Below, piece by piece: positions 22,986 to 34,652 of a stretch of 64,000 nt of DNA (positions are counted from its first letter, which is position 1; every line of letters begins with the position of its first letter). This DNA is from Chionoecetes opilio. Its lineage: Eukaryota; Arthropoda; Malacostraca; Decapoda; Majidae. The position numbers were made by a program, and so were the translations under genes. Where the stretch lies: the NCBI GenBank assembly GCA_016584305.1, contig JACEEZ010001214.1, forward strand, positions 62,001-126,000. Reading direction: 5' to 3'. The notes beneath the pieces are model-generated. The model had not been told where the DNA came from. It made no database searches and worked only from the letters and a program-made list of their open reading frames with translations.

Positions 22986-25120
22986 GGGGGGGGGGGGTGG
23001 TTAAAGTTTTGGAGGGACGGACGCCCCGCGCCCCTCTTCAGGAAAGGGAAAACGAAACAAAAGCTTTTTAAAGGGGGGTCTTAAGTATTTCTACCCAAAA
23101 CATCCCATAAACCCCGCCTTTTTTGTTTATTCCCTTTTCCCATTACCCCTTTTTCCACCTTTAATTATTTGACCTTTTTATATATTAAAATTCAGTATAA
23201 GGTAAAAAAGAAGAAAATTTTGATCAATTTAATTTTATTAGGAATTCCATCAGCTTTGGGGCTTGGGAAACCCAGTTACAAACCCCCGGAAATGTTTCCC
23301 AATGTTGAATAAACCAAAAACCCCAAAAATTTTTGGGCCCCCCGAAAAACCATAATCATGGACCCCCCTATTTTCCCCAAAAGGCCCCGATAATAAAGGT
23401 ATTGCAGTAATGAATGAAAAATTCGTTAGAATCACCTTTCACAATGAAAAAAACCCCAAAACAGTTTTCGTTTAAAAATTTTTTAAAAACGTTTAAGGGG
23501 GTGAACCCCCCCATACCAAATTTGGAAAAAAAACAATTTAACACCCCACCCCACAACACATATTTTATATTTTATATTATAATATATATTAATAATATAT
23601 TTTATTAAAATATTTTGATATAAAATTTTATATATATATATAAAAATATATATATATATATATTATAAAATTTAAATATTTTATATATTATAATATCCCC
23701 CATATATATAAATATTTTTAATTATTTTTAAATATATATATACCCCCCTATTTTTTTATTAATATTATATTTTCCTTCCCCAAGTAAGGCCCCCAACCCC
23801 AAACACATTACCAAATTTATGTTTCTTTGGGAAAGATATTTTGGAAAAATTTTTTAAAATAAACAAGTGCCCTAAAAGCCCCAATCTTTTTCACTTTAAA
23901 AAATTATCCAAAATTAACACAGGTGCACTAGGTGGATACTTTTAACATATCAAAAAAATAAGGCAGATAATAATAAACCTGCATCCCCTTTGGGGTTTTT
24001 AAACCCTGTTTCAATGGGGACAAATGGGTTGTATTTCTTTTGGAAGGCCCAAAGGAAAAGATGCAAAGTTTAAAGCAAGATGAAAAAAAGAGGGAAACCC
24101 GTATACAATGCTCTGCCCTTTTCTGCCCATGCATGCCATAATAAATAAAATTTAAAGAAGAAGAAAAAAATTTTTGGTAAGTAGGGTGTAATGGGGAGGT
24201 ATGAGAATACAGTTTATAATTTGGGGGATTTTGCACGGGCAAGAGTTGTTTTAGGGTTTAAAAAAAACCTATTTTAAACATAGGATGGGTAATAGGTGGG
24301 GATACGGGAGAAGAAAAGGGGAAACACAGAATGGTTAGAAAGGCTGATTTTAAATTTCATAAACCACATATGGTTTGACTGAAAAAGGGAGTAAGTGAGC
24401 CCCAAAGGGTTTTTGAGGGCCAAAATTTGAAAGCATGAAACCCCCTAGCAGATCAAGAAAATGAAAGGCATGACAGATAGATTTTTTGAAAACAGTTCCC
24501 CGGGTAAGAGGAGAGGGGGTTTGTTGAAAAGGTTTATAAAGGGAAAAAAGGGTTTTGGGGGGGTTAAAGGCCCGAAATTGGGGTATGAAATTTTAGTGGT
24601 ATTATCAGAGATATTAAAAAAAGGGAAAAGGTTTAAAAAAGTGTTAGGTTCTTCAAAAAAATGAAAATAAGGGTTTTAAAAAACAATTGGTGGGCCAAAA
24701 GACTGCCCGTATAAAAGAGTTTTTTTGGGTTTGGGCCCCAAAAAGGGGAAAATAAGGAAACAAATGGCATGCCGTGGGACAGATAAAGTCAAGCAAGAAT
24801 AGATCTGAGGGATTCCCTATGTCTAAACTCAACAGAGAAATAAATGGAGGGGGTTTATTTCTTAATCCTCTTGGGAGTTCAAAAACGAAATTCTTGACAT
24901 TCTTAATTAATTCTACAGTCAAAAATCATCCAATTTACAATTCTCTTTTTCACTCAAGTGTATTCGTACAATTTGCGGGGCGTCGGCGCTCCAAGAGAAC
25001 AAAGATCCCCAGTATGGTGGCAAGAGAATAATCATGCCCGACTCCGGTTTGCTCCCAAAAAGTCCCGGTGTCGGCGTCAAATGGTAGAAAAAATACCAAA
25101 TGATGCCGGAAAAAGTGTCC
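22986..25120. other. Unassigned AT-rich, homopolymer-rich sequence
   Basis: Contains an AT/TATA tract at about 23570-23760 and no recognisable coding similarity in any frame. The right terminal inverted repeat of the 18786-25122 candidate lies at the end. Confidence 0.4.
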
Positions 25121-25149
25121 GTTTAAAACCTCCTTTTAACTTCCCTTCA

Positions 25150-26000
25150 CACATTCCCTAATTTCGAACCACGATAGCGCCGCGCCCCCAAATTTTTGAT
25201 TTAAAGTACTGAAATTTGACCACGAAAACGCAGACCACGATAGCTCCAACAATGCACGCTCCCCTGTACGTATGGTCTGATGGTCGGTAAGAGAAGTCAT
25301 GACAGCGAAGACTACGTCCAAATGGAAATCACGGTCTTTTTTGTGGGCACGATAAAGCTACGAAAACCCACGACGTGCCATGAGGGGCCATGAACGTACC
25401 ACGATAGCGTCAAGAGCTAGCTGAAACATGCCTCAACGGGGTGGGTGTTTGCCATGGTGATGGAGGGAAGGGGGGGGAGTGATAAAGGTGGGAGAAAAAA
25501 GGGTGGGTTTTGGTGATGGAGAAGGGGGGGAAAAAGGGGAGGGGAGTTTGAAATAAAGAAGGGGGTTTCTTTTGGTGGGAAAACGGGGGGAGGGGGGTTG
25601 GGAGTAAAAGGCTTTTTTGGGTGATGTGATGTTAAAAAGGGAGGGTGGGGGTGTCAGCACGGGGTCATGGGAGTAGGGGGAGGGTGGTGCCACCGGGGTT
25701 AGGGAGTACGGGGGGGGGGAAGGGTGGGAAAGGGGGGGGGGAAATGAAAAGGGGTGCAACAAAGGGCGGGAAGGTAGGGTGAAGGCGCGCGAAAAAACGG
25801 TTCTTATCGTCACGATAGACATACGACGATCACGATGTGTCACAAACTGCTACATAGATAAATAAGCGTCACGATAGACTTACGATAGCGCTGCGTTGGG
25901 TACAAAATCGGGGAGCTTCCGATTTCTTAGTGCACGCACTAATTTTTTCGGGGCCTCATCAGACCGCGTCACGATGGAACCAGGCCATGACGGCGCTGCG
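25150..26000. repeat. CACGATAG-iterated region with purine-rich block
   Basis: The octamer CACGATAG occurs at about 25170, 25231, 25398, 25811 and 25870, with variants (CACGATAA, CACGATGG, ACGATAGC) between. The central 25440-25760 is a purine-rich block of GGTGATGGAGAAGGGG-type sequence whose - strand proline/serine frame is incidental. It lies between the right inverted end at 25122 and repeat copy II. Iterated subterminal motifs are common in large DNA transposons; here that is a suggestion only. Confidence 0.5.
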
Positions 26001-26039
26001 CATTCCCATTTTTGGGGGTTTGTGTTCCCATTATGGAAT

Positions 26040-26660
26040 GTATGAAGGGGTTTTAAATAGCAGGGCTAATGATCACACGCCGGGAATTCGCGGGGAAAAA
26101 CGGTCATTATTACCTAACACGTTTTTCTGGTCCGAGATAGTTGAGGCCCAGAATTGTTGAAATAAAGGGGCCCATGGTTTTATAATCCATTTCTACCACA
26201 CTGTCATTAAGGGGGAAAGCCCTAGGGTCGCCCTGCACGGCAGACCCAAATTTTTGCCAGGTGTCGGGGATCCCTTGCTGCACCCTCCCTGACGCCCAAG
26301 CCCAGTGTCCCCGTTTCGGGAACATAAGTGTTTTTAAATCTTAAAACACTCAGGTTAGGTTACGGTTGGGGTTTAGGTTAAATTTCCGGGTTTAAACATG
26401 AAGTTTTAGGGGAATCACAAGGGTTTTTTTTGAGAAAACCTTGGTTTATTTTCGGATCAGCCGGGCGTGGGGTTTTCTTTCACGGAAAACCCATACTAAA
26501 ATAGATTTGGGGAATATGCTAACGGGCAAGGTTTGGGGGGTGAGTTGTACTTTTCGCCTCCAAAATGAAAACAAAGTGCTGTAAGGGTCAAAACAAAACA
26601 TAAATCCTAAGTTATTATAAAATGTACTCACGTGGAAAAAGGAAAAACTGTTAAAAAACA
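26040..26660 (+). repeat. Dispersed repeat segment Z, copy II
   Basis: Follows 20140-20760 in the same order and orientation: the AAAAACGGTCATTAT start, TTATAATCCAT, a CAGGTGTCGGGGATCCCTTG-like block, CCCTGACG, GGTTACGGTTG, TTTCCGGGTTTAAA, and the CAAAATGAAAACA end. It runs opposite to the adjacent X-Y copy (27060-28235), so the two are not one simple copy. Confidence 0.6.
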
Positions 26661-27059
26661 AACGCGAAACTTGTGAAAGGCCTATCGGCGCTTCCAATGC
26701 CAGGGGGACCCCTCATTCTTTTATGTTATACCCCCCTTTTTTTTAAACACAAATTTTTGATGGCCAGAGTACAAAAAAGGGAAAACATGCAATAAACAGT
26801 ACTGTAGGAATTTTAGAAAATAGTTGACGTGAACTCACCTTTGCTTTTAAACCCAAAAAATACCTAGACTGCAATGATACCCTATTTAACGCTAACTAAG
26901 GTTTACTAGCAGGGTAGTGGTTGTGATTTGAAGGCTTATTTTTATTTGAAGGTGGTGGAGGCGCTGTAGGGGGCTCGGGGCGTTGGTAATGTGGTATGGT
27001 GCACTTAAGGGCGGCGAGGGGGTAGGCCGCAGTTGCCAAGGTTACTTTCCAATTCCTGG

Positions 27060-28235
27060 CGCGGCTCTTTATACTGGGCCAGAAGCCACAAAACATTAAA
27101 GACCTTTTTTGGTCGTTAGTCCAACGACGGAACCCACAGCGCGGAAAAAGTCGTCGGTTTCGCTTTAAAAGTCACACTGGCCAACGACTGCTAAAGCCCG
27201 GTATTAGAGAGGGTCGGAAGCCCTCCAGGATGCTCATTTTTGTTTGGTATCATGAAATATCTTTTTTAAGGGAATGTGACATATGATTGCATTTTTGGAG
27301 GGGAATTTTCATATATACGATTTAAAGAGATGAAATACAAGCAAGGGCTCACCACGTCTGGCCCCGGGGCCCCTTCGGAAAGCAGCCAAGCAGCAGGAAA
27401 AGCCCCGTGAGGTGGATATCAACACCAATTTCACCAAGGGAGATAGATGTCTTTGGAAATTTTTATAGGGGAGCGAGAACCCCTTGAGGAATCCTATGAT
27501 CCCTGGTGAATCCTATGGTGCTATCACGGGCGTGGGAGTGTTGTCTTCTTCAGGGAAGGCAAGGTGAGGCGGTAACTGGGGGGTTTTTTTACTCAAACTT
27601 TTAGTGTGGCGGTGGAGCCCAGCTCCTCCCCCCAGTAGTTTGGGCAGGATTAAACGTCTTATATCTTAAATTAAAAACTTATATTATGGTGAATGTTATA
27701 TATACTTGTCATTATCTAAATCATGTAGCACTTTGGTCCCCTTTAAAAATAAGGGATTTAAAGATGTTATAATGAGGTGACGAGGCGGGCAGAGTGACGG
27801 AGAGGCCTCCCCGGGGGGCCCCCCCCATATCCAAATTTCCTATTTCAACCCCCAACACACCTTTCACCCCAAAACACACAACCAGGATCCTTACTTAACA
27901 TCTTACATTTTGATACTTTTAAAACTCCTTAAAACGCAAGCATTCCTAAAAGGGAAAAATTATTTTGGAGATGACAAGGACAAAGGCGGGGAGAGGAGTC
28001 TGGCAGCCATTCTTGCCCGGAAATATGTCCGCTGATTGTGATTGGTCGAAAATTTTTAAAAACTTTGTCTTTGGGGGAAGACGCGCTTGATGACGCTTAC
28101 TCGCCTAGCCAGTCCGCCTTCCGACGCAAAACGACCAAAAAGGGGCTTTGTAGCTTTGTCGTTGGGAAAAAGAAGTTCGAAGAGATGGTCGTTGCTGCGC
28201 AACTCCCTTTATTGGGGTTTTCCTCCCTGTTGTGG
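27060..28235 (-). repeat. Dispersed repeat segments Y-X, copy II, inverted
   Basis: Reverse complement of 18850-20100: the GGTGAAATTGGTGTTG block at about 27420, GGGGAGCGAGAACCCCTTGA (27471) mirroring 19680, CAAAGCTACAAAG mirrored near 28145, and AGAGATGGTCGTTGCTG (28180) mirroring 18890. Together with copy I it forms a widely spaced inverted repeat (about 8 kb apart). Confidence 0.65.
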
Positions 28236-28779
28236 GTTTTTACCATTTTGTCCAGCTTTAAGTTTGATCGGTTAACACATTGGTCAAACATATTAAGATG
28301 AGCTGACTACACCTTAGTGTACAATCAAAAAAGGGTACCCTTTTCATCGTGTAGGACAATGCTTTGAATGATCGCTTCACTAAAAACTCTGATCAGCGGG
28401 GTTTGACCCTCCTACGTGGCGGTTTAAGTGGAGGTTTCCCAAAATATTTCCCATACGTTCTTATATTTGTTAATCCTTGTTTAATTGTGGGTATTATGGG
28501 TGAATACCACCAAATTATATACATTTTAAGTTTAAATTTTATACCTAATTCAAATAATAATATATACATAGGGGAATTTTTTAAATCGTCACCCCTTTTT
28601 GACGGGAGGATAAAATTTCCACCATCCCTTTCCCCAAATTTTAGAAGCGGTTTTAGTGGAAATTTCCACAACTGGGGGCCCAAAAATAAGGTTTTTCTTC
28701 AGGAAATTTCCCCCCCTGTTATGGGGGTTTCTCCAAGGGGTTTTACATTTAAAGCAGCTTCCCCCGAGGTCGGGAATAT

Positions 28780-29406
28780 ACTAGGTGACTGAGGGGCGAT
28801 CTCCCATCGGTGGCCGTCTGGGAATCCCCCGCGCAGCTAGAATGTCGGGCCCGGGTGTCGGGCTCGATTATTTTCTTTATTCCCTACCAAACCAGCTACA
28901 ATTAAGTGTTGTCATGGTAAACTGGCTTATGCAAAAGGGAAAATATAAGATTTTTACATTATTCATGGCGTTATAATGAGGTTTGTTCCCCAAAATAGAA
29001 GCATCGTTCCGGGTGCCTAAACATTCTACAAAATACTGTAAAGGGAATGCTTCAAGGCGGGTGTATGGGTTAAAATTTTCCCTTCTCTTTGCTACATGGG
29101 GAAAATTTTAAACCCCATCACCCGCCTTGAAGCTTTCCTTTAAGTATTAATAGAAGTTGTAGGACACCTGTGATCGAATGTTTAAATTTTTGCCAAAAAA
29201 CCCTCATTATAACGCCATAAATAATAAAAAAACCGATATTTCCATTTTTGGCAAAAGCCTGTTGACCATGACAACATTTAAATTATAGCTGGTTTGGTAG
29301 GGAAAATAGAAATAAGTCGACCCCGCCCCCCCGAGCCCCTACATTCTAGCTGCGCGGGTAGTTCCCAAACGGCCACCAGACAGATCGAGCTCAGTCAGAC
29401 ACCTAG
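28780..29406. mobile_element. 627-bp fold-back element
   Basis: The left arm 28780-29083 and right arm 29098-29406 are near-reverse complements across their full length: ACTAGGTGACTGAGG at one end, CAGTCAGACACCTAGT at the other, and GGGAATGCTTCAAGGCGGGTG / CACCCGCCTTGAAGC near the centre. Arm mismatches are mostly homopolymer differences expected from low-quality sequence. No coding capacity. It sits where the 3' LTR of the neighbouring BEL/Pao element would be expected. Confidence 0.7.
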
Positions 29407-29439
29407 TCATCCCCTAATTTGGCCTCCAAGACGCAGCCC

Positions 29440-29790
29440 CTTAGAGTCCTCATAGGGGGAGGCGGAGGGGACCCGGTTAGAGTCTCCGACTGGCGTTCTC
29501 GGTGCCGAGTTCGATCCCCAAAAGAAACCCAAAACCCTTTCTCACCGTCGAAGGGGCCTAAGAACACCCACATGCCCGCCTATAAACCCCACCTTCGAGG
29601 GAGTGCATCGGAGGACCCCAGGGGGGCGGCTGAGCCTCACAGGCGTCACATAAGAAACCTGCCTGCCCCCCCCCAAACGGGCGGGGACCAACCATCAGAA
29701 CCCTAATGGGCCTCCAGACCCCCTCCCATCCGGCCTGGGTCCCCACGCCTACGGCGCTATGGGCCCCAGATGTAAAAAAAAAAAAAAAAA
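29440..29790 (+). mobile_element. tRNA-derived SINE with poly-A tail
   Basis: A B-box-like GAGTTCGATCC (29507-29517) stands about 30 bp after GGTTAGAGTCTCCGACTGG, as in a pol III promoter of tRNA origin. A tRNA-unrelated body follows (CCTAAGAACACCCACATGCC, GGGAGTGCATCGGAGGAC, CTCACAGGCGTCAC), ending in (A)17. A second copy of the same SINE, split by a MITE, lies at 41140-42165. It abuts the end of BEL/Pao integrase and seems to have inserted there. Confidence 0.72.
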
Positions 29791-29794
29791 TTAC

Positions 29795-31560
29795 CTCTTC
29801 AGCTAATCTAGGGAAATAAAATTTAAATTCCCGTCCGCACCATCGTTGTCCCTCATAATAACTCCATGACCTCACAATCCCCTTCCATCAGTATCAATTT
29901 TGCTTTTTTTCCTGGGCCTTTGCAAACGGGGGGCATATTTCCCCCAAGGATTACAAATTCTCCTACTTTAATTGGACTTTTTTTTCTGGCTGTTTAGCCC
30001 ACAAAACTTTTCCCCTTTGATCAGTAAAAATAATCGCACTCCAATGCTTATCCCCTACCTTTAAAATTTTACTTAAGGTGTAACCTTCCCGGGGAGTTTT
30101 TGGCCGGGCTTTTTTTGTAGGTCTTGTATATCTTTTCCTTGTTTCTATTAAGGAAAGGTTTCCCGTTTCCCCTAAATTAAATGTGGGGGAGTAAGAGCTT
30201 CTAATTTCCCAAGAACATCTAAGTAGGTAAGGGGCGGGTATTGAACGGGGGCTCATCCATCCCAGGGTTTTGGTCTTCTAGACCTATCTTTGTTTGTGGA
30301 GAGTTTTCTAAGAAAGACTTTAAATACGCCAATCATTCTCTCTGGAAACCATTTTTCCAAGGAGCTCTAGGGGTAGTAAAAGGGCCCGAGATTCCCTTAA
30401 CTCTAAAAAGGGTTTTTTTTATGATGGGTGATTTTAAAATTTCTAACAAATGGGGGAGGCTCCCCCGAAATTAGTGCATTATCGCTAATCAATCGCCCAG
30501 GACACGACCCCCGAGCCCAACCGCCGGAACATTTGAATAAAAGGGTTTTGGCACTTAAATCATTCCCATTTAAATGAACAGCCCTTTTAGAGGTGCAATG
30601 AATAAACAAATATACTTTTTTGGGGGGGGCATTTTCTCCTGAAAAATTTTATTTCCCAGTATAGTCGACTCAAATGGTTTTTTAAAATTGTTTTCTCGAC
30701 CATGGGGAGTTTAGGGGGCCCGGGATAGGTGATAGTCTTCCCTCATATCTCTTTCATTTTACAAAATTTAGGTAGTATTTAAACCCTAAAATGCGGATAC
30801 CTGTGTGGGCAAAAATTTTCGGAGGCGGGACCCTTTGCCAGAATTCTTTTAAATCTTAAAAAAACTTTAATGGTATCAATGTTTCGCCCCAATTTTTTGC
30901 AACCGCTAAAAAAAAATTTTTTTTTCTAAGGACTTTGTTTATTTATGATTTACTGGGAAGAGAAGAGCGTTGAGGTTTATGGAATCCATGGTACAGCTCG
31001 TTCACAGAAAAAAAGGCCCCAAGGGGCTTCCTCTCAATCTCTCTGCCCACATAGGGTGGACCTGTCAGCCCTTCACTTCCCTGCTGGTCCTGGGTCACTG
31101 AGCCCATATGTCTCCTGGTCTTTTCAGGTAAGTAGAGTTTTTCAGATTTTACCGGCCGAAAAATTTGCCCACCTTTTTTTTTTTGGCGGCCGCCAATTGG
31201 GCATACTCGCGTTTTCTTAGTGAGGACCAAAAGGTAGCCGCGCTTTACGGGGTTAAATTTCCTATTACCCCGCGGTATCCAAAAATTTCCCCCCGAGATT
31301 GGTAATGTGTCAGCCATTCCCCATGTAACGAGTTCCCATGAAATTATCACTAGCAATTTTGTAAAATATGACTTTTTTTTTTTAAATTTGAGGGGTTGCA
31401 GGTTTTATCGGAAAATCAGCATTTCCAATTCTTCCTCGACCCTAATGTGCCTCAATCTAGGTACAGACCTAATGATTTTATAAATTTTTTTCCTACGGGG
31501 TTGCCCAGGCAAACTAATTCCTCAGGAAAAATTCCTTCTTTTGTATTTTTCTAACCAAAA
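29795..31560 (-). pseudogene. BEL/Pao integrase region
   Basis: In broken frames: ELVTWGMADTL and GNFWIPRGNRK (about 31330-31260) correspond to the zinc-binding 'HxG..TL..LR..FWI..GR' segment. LTGPPYVGREIE (about 31060) is the core beginning, where the usual 'GVDxTGP' Asp is read as GLTGP. RAVHL (about 30580) and LISDNA (about 30485) give the second catalytic Asp. APWKNGFQRE (about 30345) gives the catalytic Glu. PLTYLD (about 30230) follows, and IKVGEFVILGGNMPPV (about 29950) is the C-terminal DUF5641-like domain. All segments are in order. It inserts element cDNA into host DNA; inactive as written. Confidence 0.75.
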
Positions 31561-31779
31561 CTTTAGGATCAAAAAATATCCCCCTTTTTTAAATTTTAAG
31601 CCCCCAATTTTGTAGTCTTTAATGTTTGTTAATAAGGAAAACCTTTTAATCCAAACAAGATCTGGGATCAAAAATAGGTTCCATAATTATATCTTTGTAT
31701 GTTGATTCTATAATCTTTGATTAGGCCATTTTTTATTATTTTCAGCCAGGGAGGGCCTTTAAAAATAATCCCGTATTTA

Positions 31780-32360
31780 ATTTTAGGATAGTTTTTTCCT
31801 TGGGAAGAATAAGCGGGTTTTTTTCCTTTGGAACAACATGATTTTAGGAAATGTGGAGCCTAAATAAATTTTTCTACCAACACGATTGCGACATAAAGGA
31901 TTTTTGAGTTTTTAGTTTCACTAACCCGTGTAGGCAAATTTCACTATCGGTCCACATATATACCTCATAATTTTTAAAAAATTACTTTGATATTGTGCTA
32001 AATTTTGGCCTAAATTTTTGCAGCAGCTCCATTTGAGCAAGGTTTTAGGCTTAAATGGGCATTCCGAGCCTTAACATAATTAATTAAATTTTCCCCTCCT
32101 GCTTTAAAATAAGCTACGCACCCTAGCACTTTTTTTAAGCATCACAAAATATTGTAGTTGCGGGTTTCCCCATCAGATTTTTTTCCTACTTATGTGAATT
32201 TCATTTATTTATTTAACTCAGATTTTTTTAGTCTCCCATTCGTTGATATTCCCCCCAAAGGGGTATCCCAATCGAGGGGTTCTCCCCCAAACCTTTTTGT
32301 ATAAGACATTTACCCTTAAGTTTTTGGGCTCACTATCCCCAAGGGTCAAATACGGCTACC
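31780..32360 (-). pseudogene. BEL/Pao RNase H region
   Basis: AVFDPLGIVSPKTLRVN (about 32350) marks the connection after RT. AYFKAGGENLINYVKARNAH follows (about 32100). YEVYMWTDSEICLHGLVKLK (about 31960) is the RNase H segment with its DSEI catalytic Asp. HVVPKEKNP and then GPPWL close the domain. These match the Pao-type peptidase/RNase H signatures in order; frames shift between them. Confidence 0.72.
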
Positions 32361-32639
32361 TGACTTAAAAGTATTTTTTTTAGGATACATCAGAAAAATT
32401 GGACACTTTTAAACTTAGTTTATCAGTTTTTACATTCCCCCATAATCCTAACATGATTGGACCTCTGTGGGGGTATAATTAAGGAAAACCCTTTCCCATT
32501 ATTCCTTCTAGCCCGGAGAATTAGATTCCAAAACCCGTAAGGGGAGGCTGGGCCTCCTGCACTCTTTTCTAGCCAGGTTATAAATTTTATTAGTTCTTCC
32601 TTGAATTTGTCCCCCGCAAATATCCTATGAATTCTTCCT

Positions 32640-33100
32640 AATTCTGGGCTATCAAAACCCTAAAATGGTACGAAAGTTTTATTTATAAAAAGGGGGGTTG
32701 AGCAAGAAAACCCAAAAAAGAACTACTTAAACCTATAGTGGGTAAAAGGGGTATCTTTTTCCCGAGATATTTTCAGGGCCCTAGGGGAATTTTGTGAAAT
32801 TTTTGTCTTCTTCCTTTAACCCACTCTTAGGAAACCCTTTGATATACAGCCACATAGGCGAATTTACTGTTGAATTTTACTAGGACATCTCCCTTTATTT
32901 TGGGCAAGAGATTCGGGCCCGTCGAAAGGGAGTCTTTAAAATAGCATCTTGTTTTGGTTTGAAACAACATTGAAAACTATTCTAATGGGGGGTTGATGAG
33001 TTGGCCACTCATGGGGGGGTAAACAATGTCCATATTTGATTTACTGCTCCGGCCCGTTTTTCGATAAAAACCTCCTTTAATTGACTTGAATGACTATCAC
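32640..33100 (-). pseudogene. BEL/Pao reverse transcriptase region
   Basis: PPIRIVFNVVSNQNKMLF (about 32990) matches the 'TPLRIVFDxSA' start. GPNLLPKIKGDVLVKFNSKF and then FAYVA (32920-32840) correspond to 'GPxLLPxLxDILLRFR..+.A..AD', in which the catalytic Asp of the AD motif is read as VA-V. Later INKTF (about 32680) corresponds to the 'LN.T' block. The 'YVDD' box was not found, probably lost in unreadable sequence around 32600. Frameshifted; copies element RNA into DNA when intact. Confidence 0.72.
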
Positions 33101-33479
33101 AGACTCAATTTTGAAGTTTTTCTTGTTTTCTTTTGAACTATTTAATAGGCTCTTAAATGTGAAATTGGAAGGGAGCACAGGGGCATTTTTTTGCCAAAGG
33201 TGACCTACTTTTTTTACCATTTTTCATAATTTACAGTGTGATCATGTGACTAAGTATTTTGATCCTCTGAGGTAACTGTTCAGGGATGATACCGATAGTT
33301 TTTAGATTCCCCTAATTTATGGGACGGGGATTCCCCTTTTTTTCCCAAAAACTCATTTATTTGAGTGGGTACAATGAAGTTCCCATTCCCCGCACCCAAA
33401 GGGGGGGGGTGCATGACTAGGGAAAGCATTCCCTTGTTTTGGGTGGTGAGTGGTTTTGGATAGGTCCCATTATAACATC

Positions 33480-33780
33480 CCCCCGGCACTGGTGAACTGG
33501 GAAAAGTTAATCTTTTGATGACCAGTTTTGAAACGCCCCAAAAAAATTTAGCGCCTATTATTAAAATTGGGGGACCTCAAATACCAAAGGGATTTTTAAA
33601 AAGTCTAACACTTTTTTTCAAAAATTTCAGCTGTGATTTTAGTCCTTTTACAGTTAAATTTTTACATGTTTTTAACACAGCAGCTACCCTAAAATTATAA
33701 TTTCCTAAATTTGGACTAGTGGTCGAACGATGTCAAAAAATAGACTTTTTGTTTTCCAGAAAGCCCCAAATGGCTAAGTT
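33480..33780 (-). pseudogene. BEL/Pao aspartic protease (DUF1758-like) region
   Basis: NVTVKGLKSQLK-type sequence, then NPFGI and ILIIGAKFFWGVSKLVI (about 33560) correspond to the 'xxDxLIGxDxFW' block that ends DUF1758 in Pao pol proteins. The 'DxGS' active site expected about 100 codons upstream (33800-33900) could not be read. Assignment rests on this block and its position between gag and RT. Confidence 0.5.
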
Positions 33781-33999
33781 CACCTTTCTTTTTTTAAATT
33801 TTAGGTAGTTGTAAAAAATCAACTATTCTTTTGCAATAAATGACTTTTTTGCACACTGTAAAACTTGTTTTCCAATGGCTGGGAATTTCTTTTGGCTCAC
33901 TTCAATTTCCCTAGGGGCGGCGAATGAACTACTCATACTAGTTACTGCCCTTTTAACGACCAAAGGGGTTGTTCTCAATCACAATTTTGGGTAAAGGGT

Positions 34000-34642
34000 A
34001 TGTATGAATGGGGTTTCTACACTTCTTACAAATACCAGATAAAGGGAAGGCTTGTATTGCTGTTTTCCCCTAAGGGGGTTTGGGAGTTTCCCCGGTCCAT
34101 TAACTTTTGGCCTAGTGGAAAAATCTGGGTAATATTACAAGTGGAGGGGGGATGTTCTTCCCCCGCAGAAAGCACATATTTTCTGACTTACTGGTAATAA
34201 CCCTATATTTAGGAATGGCACCCGTTCTTTTAGTAGGTCTTTGTATTGGGTTTTTCCGGCGGTCTAGTTGAAAAATTATCACCCTTTTTTCTTCCCATCG
34301 TAACTTTTGTAGGAGCGGGAAACTACCCACCAATAGGGGCCCTTTAAAAATCTAAAAGGGGGATATGCTGATTTCCTTTTGGCTAGTTATCTCAATCTCC
34401 CTGGGGGGTTCCTGTCAAACTTGCAAATGTTTTCACTCTTGTAAAATCCCTCCCCTTTTTTGCTTTACCGTGAAATAATTACTATTGTACCTCTGATTTA
34501 AGCGGTTGCATCCTGGTCGGTAGTTTTTTCCCTATCTGATCGACCACCGTTGACTCTGTCAAGGGTTTATGAGCTTTAAAGGCTTAGTGTGCAATTTTAA
34601 AATTTTCTGAACCTTCGAAATTTTTTGATTGTGAGAAGGGCT
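34000..34642 (-). pseudogene. BEL/Pao gag, distal part after LINE insertion
   Basis: Directly past the LINE target site the - strand gives LLSPSHNQK, then STVVDQIGKKLPTRMQPLKS, matching the 'LPSPSHNLKxL' and 'KLP' parts of Pao gag (DUF1759/DUF1758 boundary), so the gag frame is re-entered exactly. Toward 34150 a Cys/His-like segment (GCHS, then GEEHPPSTC) could be a degraded zinc knuckle. The region is in poor-quality sequence. Confidence 0.6.
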
Positions 34643-34652
34643 CAGTAGACCA

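Larger units (their letters stand above)
18786..25122. mobile_element. Candidate 6.3-kb element with inverted ends (unclassified)
   Basis: ACGGACACTTTTTCCGGCAT at 18788 is matched in inverse orientation at 25103-25122 (ATGCCGGAAAAAGTGTCCGT), and similarity continues inward with gaps (GGTAGCAAACATGGAGTCG versus GAGCAAACCGGAGTCGG inverted). It holds segments X, Y and Z of a dispersed repeat plus 4 kb of error-laden sequence where I could not read any transposase. It may be one element or two related end fragments that happen to face each other. Confidence 0.35.

Noticed and set aside
25433..25843. Serine/proline-rich 136-codon ORF (-)
   Set aside because: Purine-rich low-complexity block in repeat sequence; no domain.
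29507..29517. Functional tRNA gene
   Set aside because: Only a B-box-like sequence within a SINE. No cloverleaf can be drawn, and the body is tRNA-unrelated with a poly-A tail.
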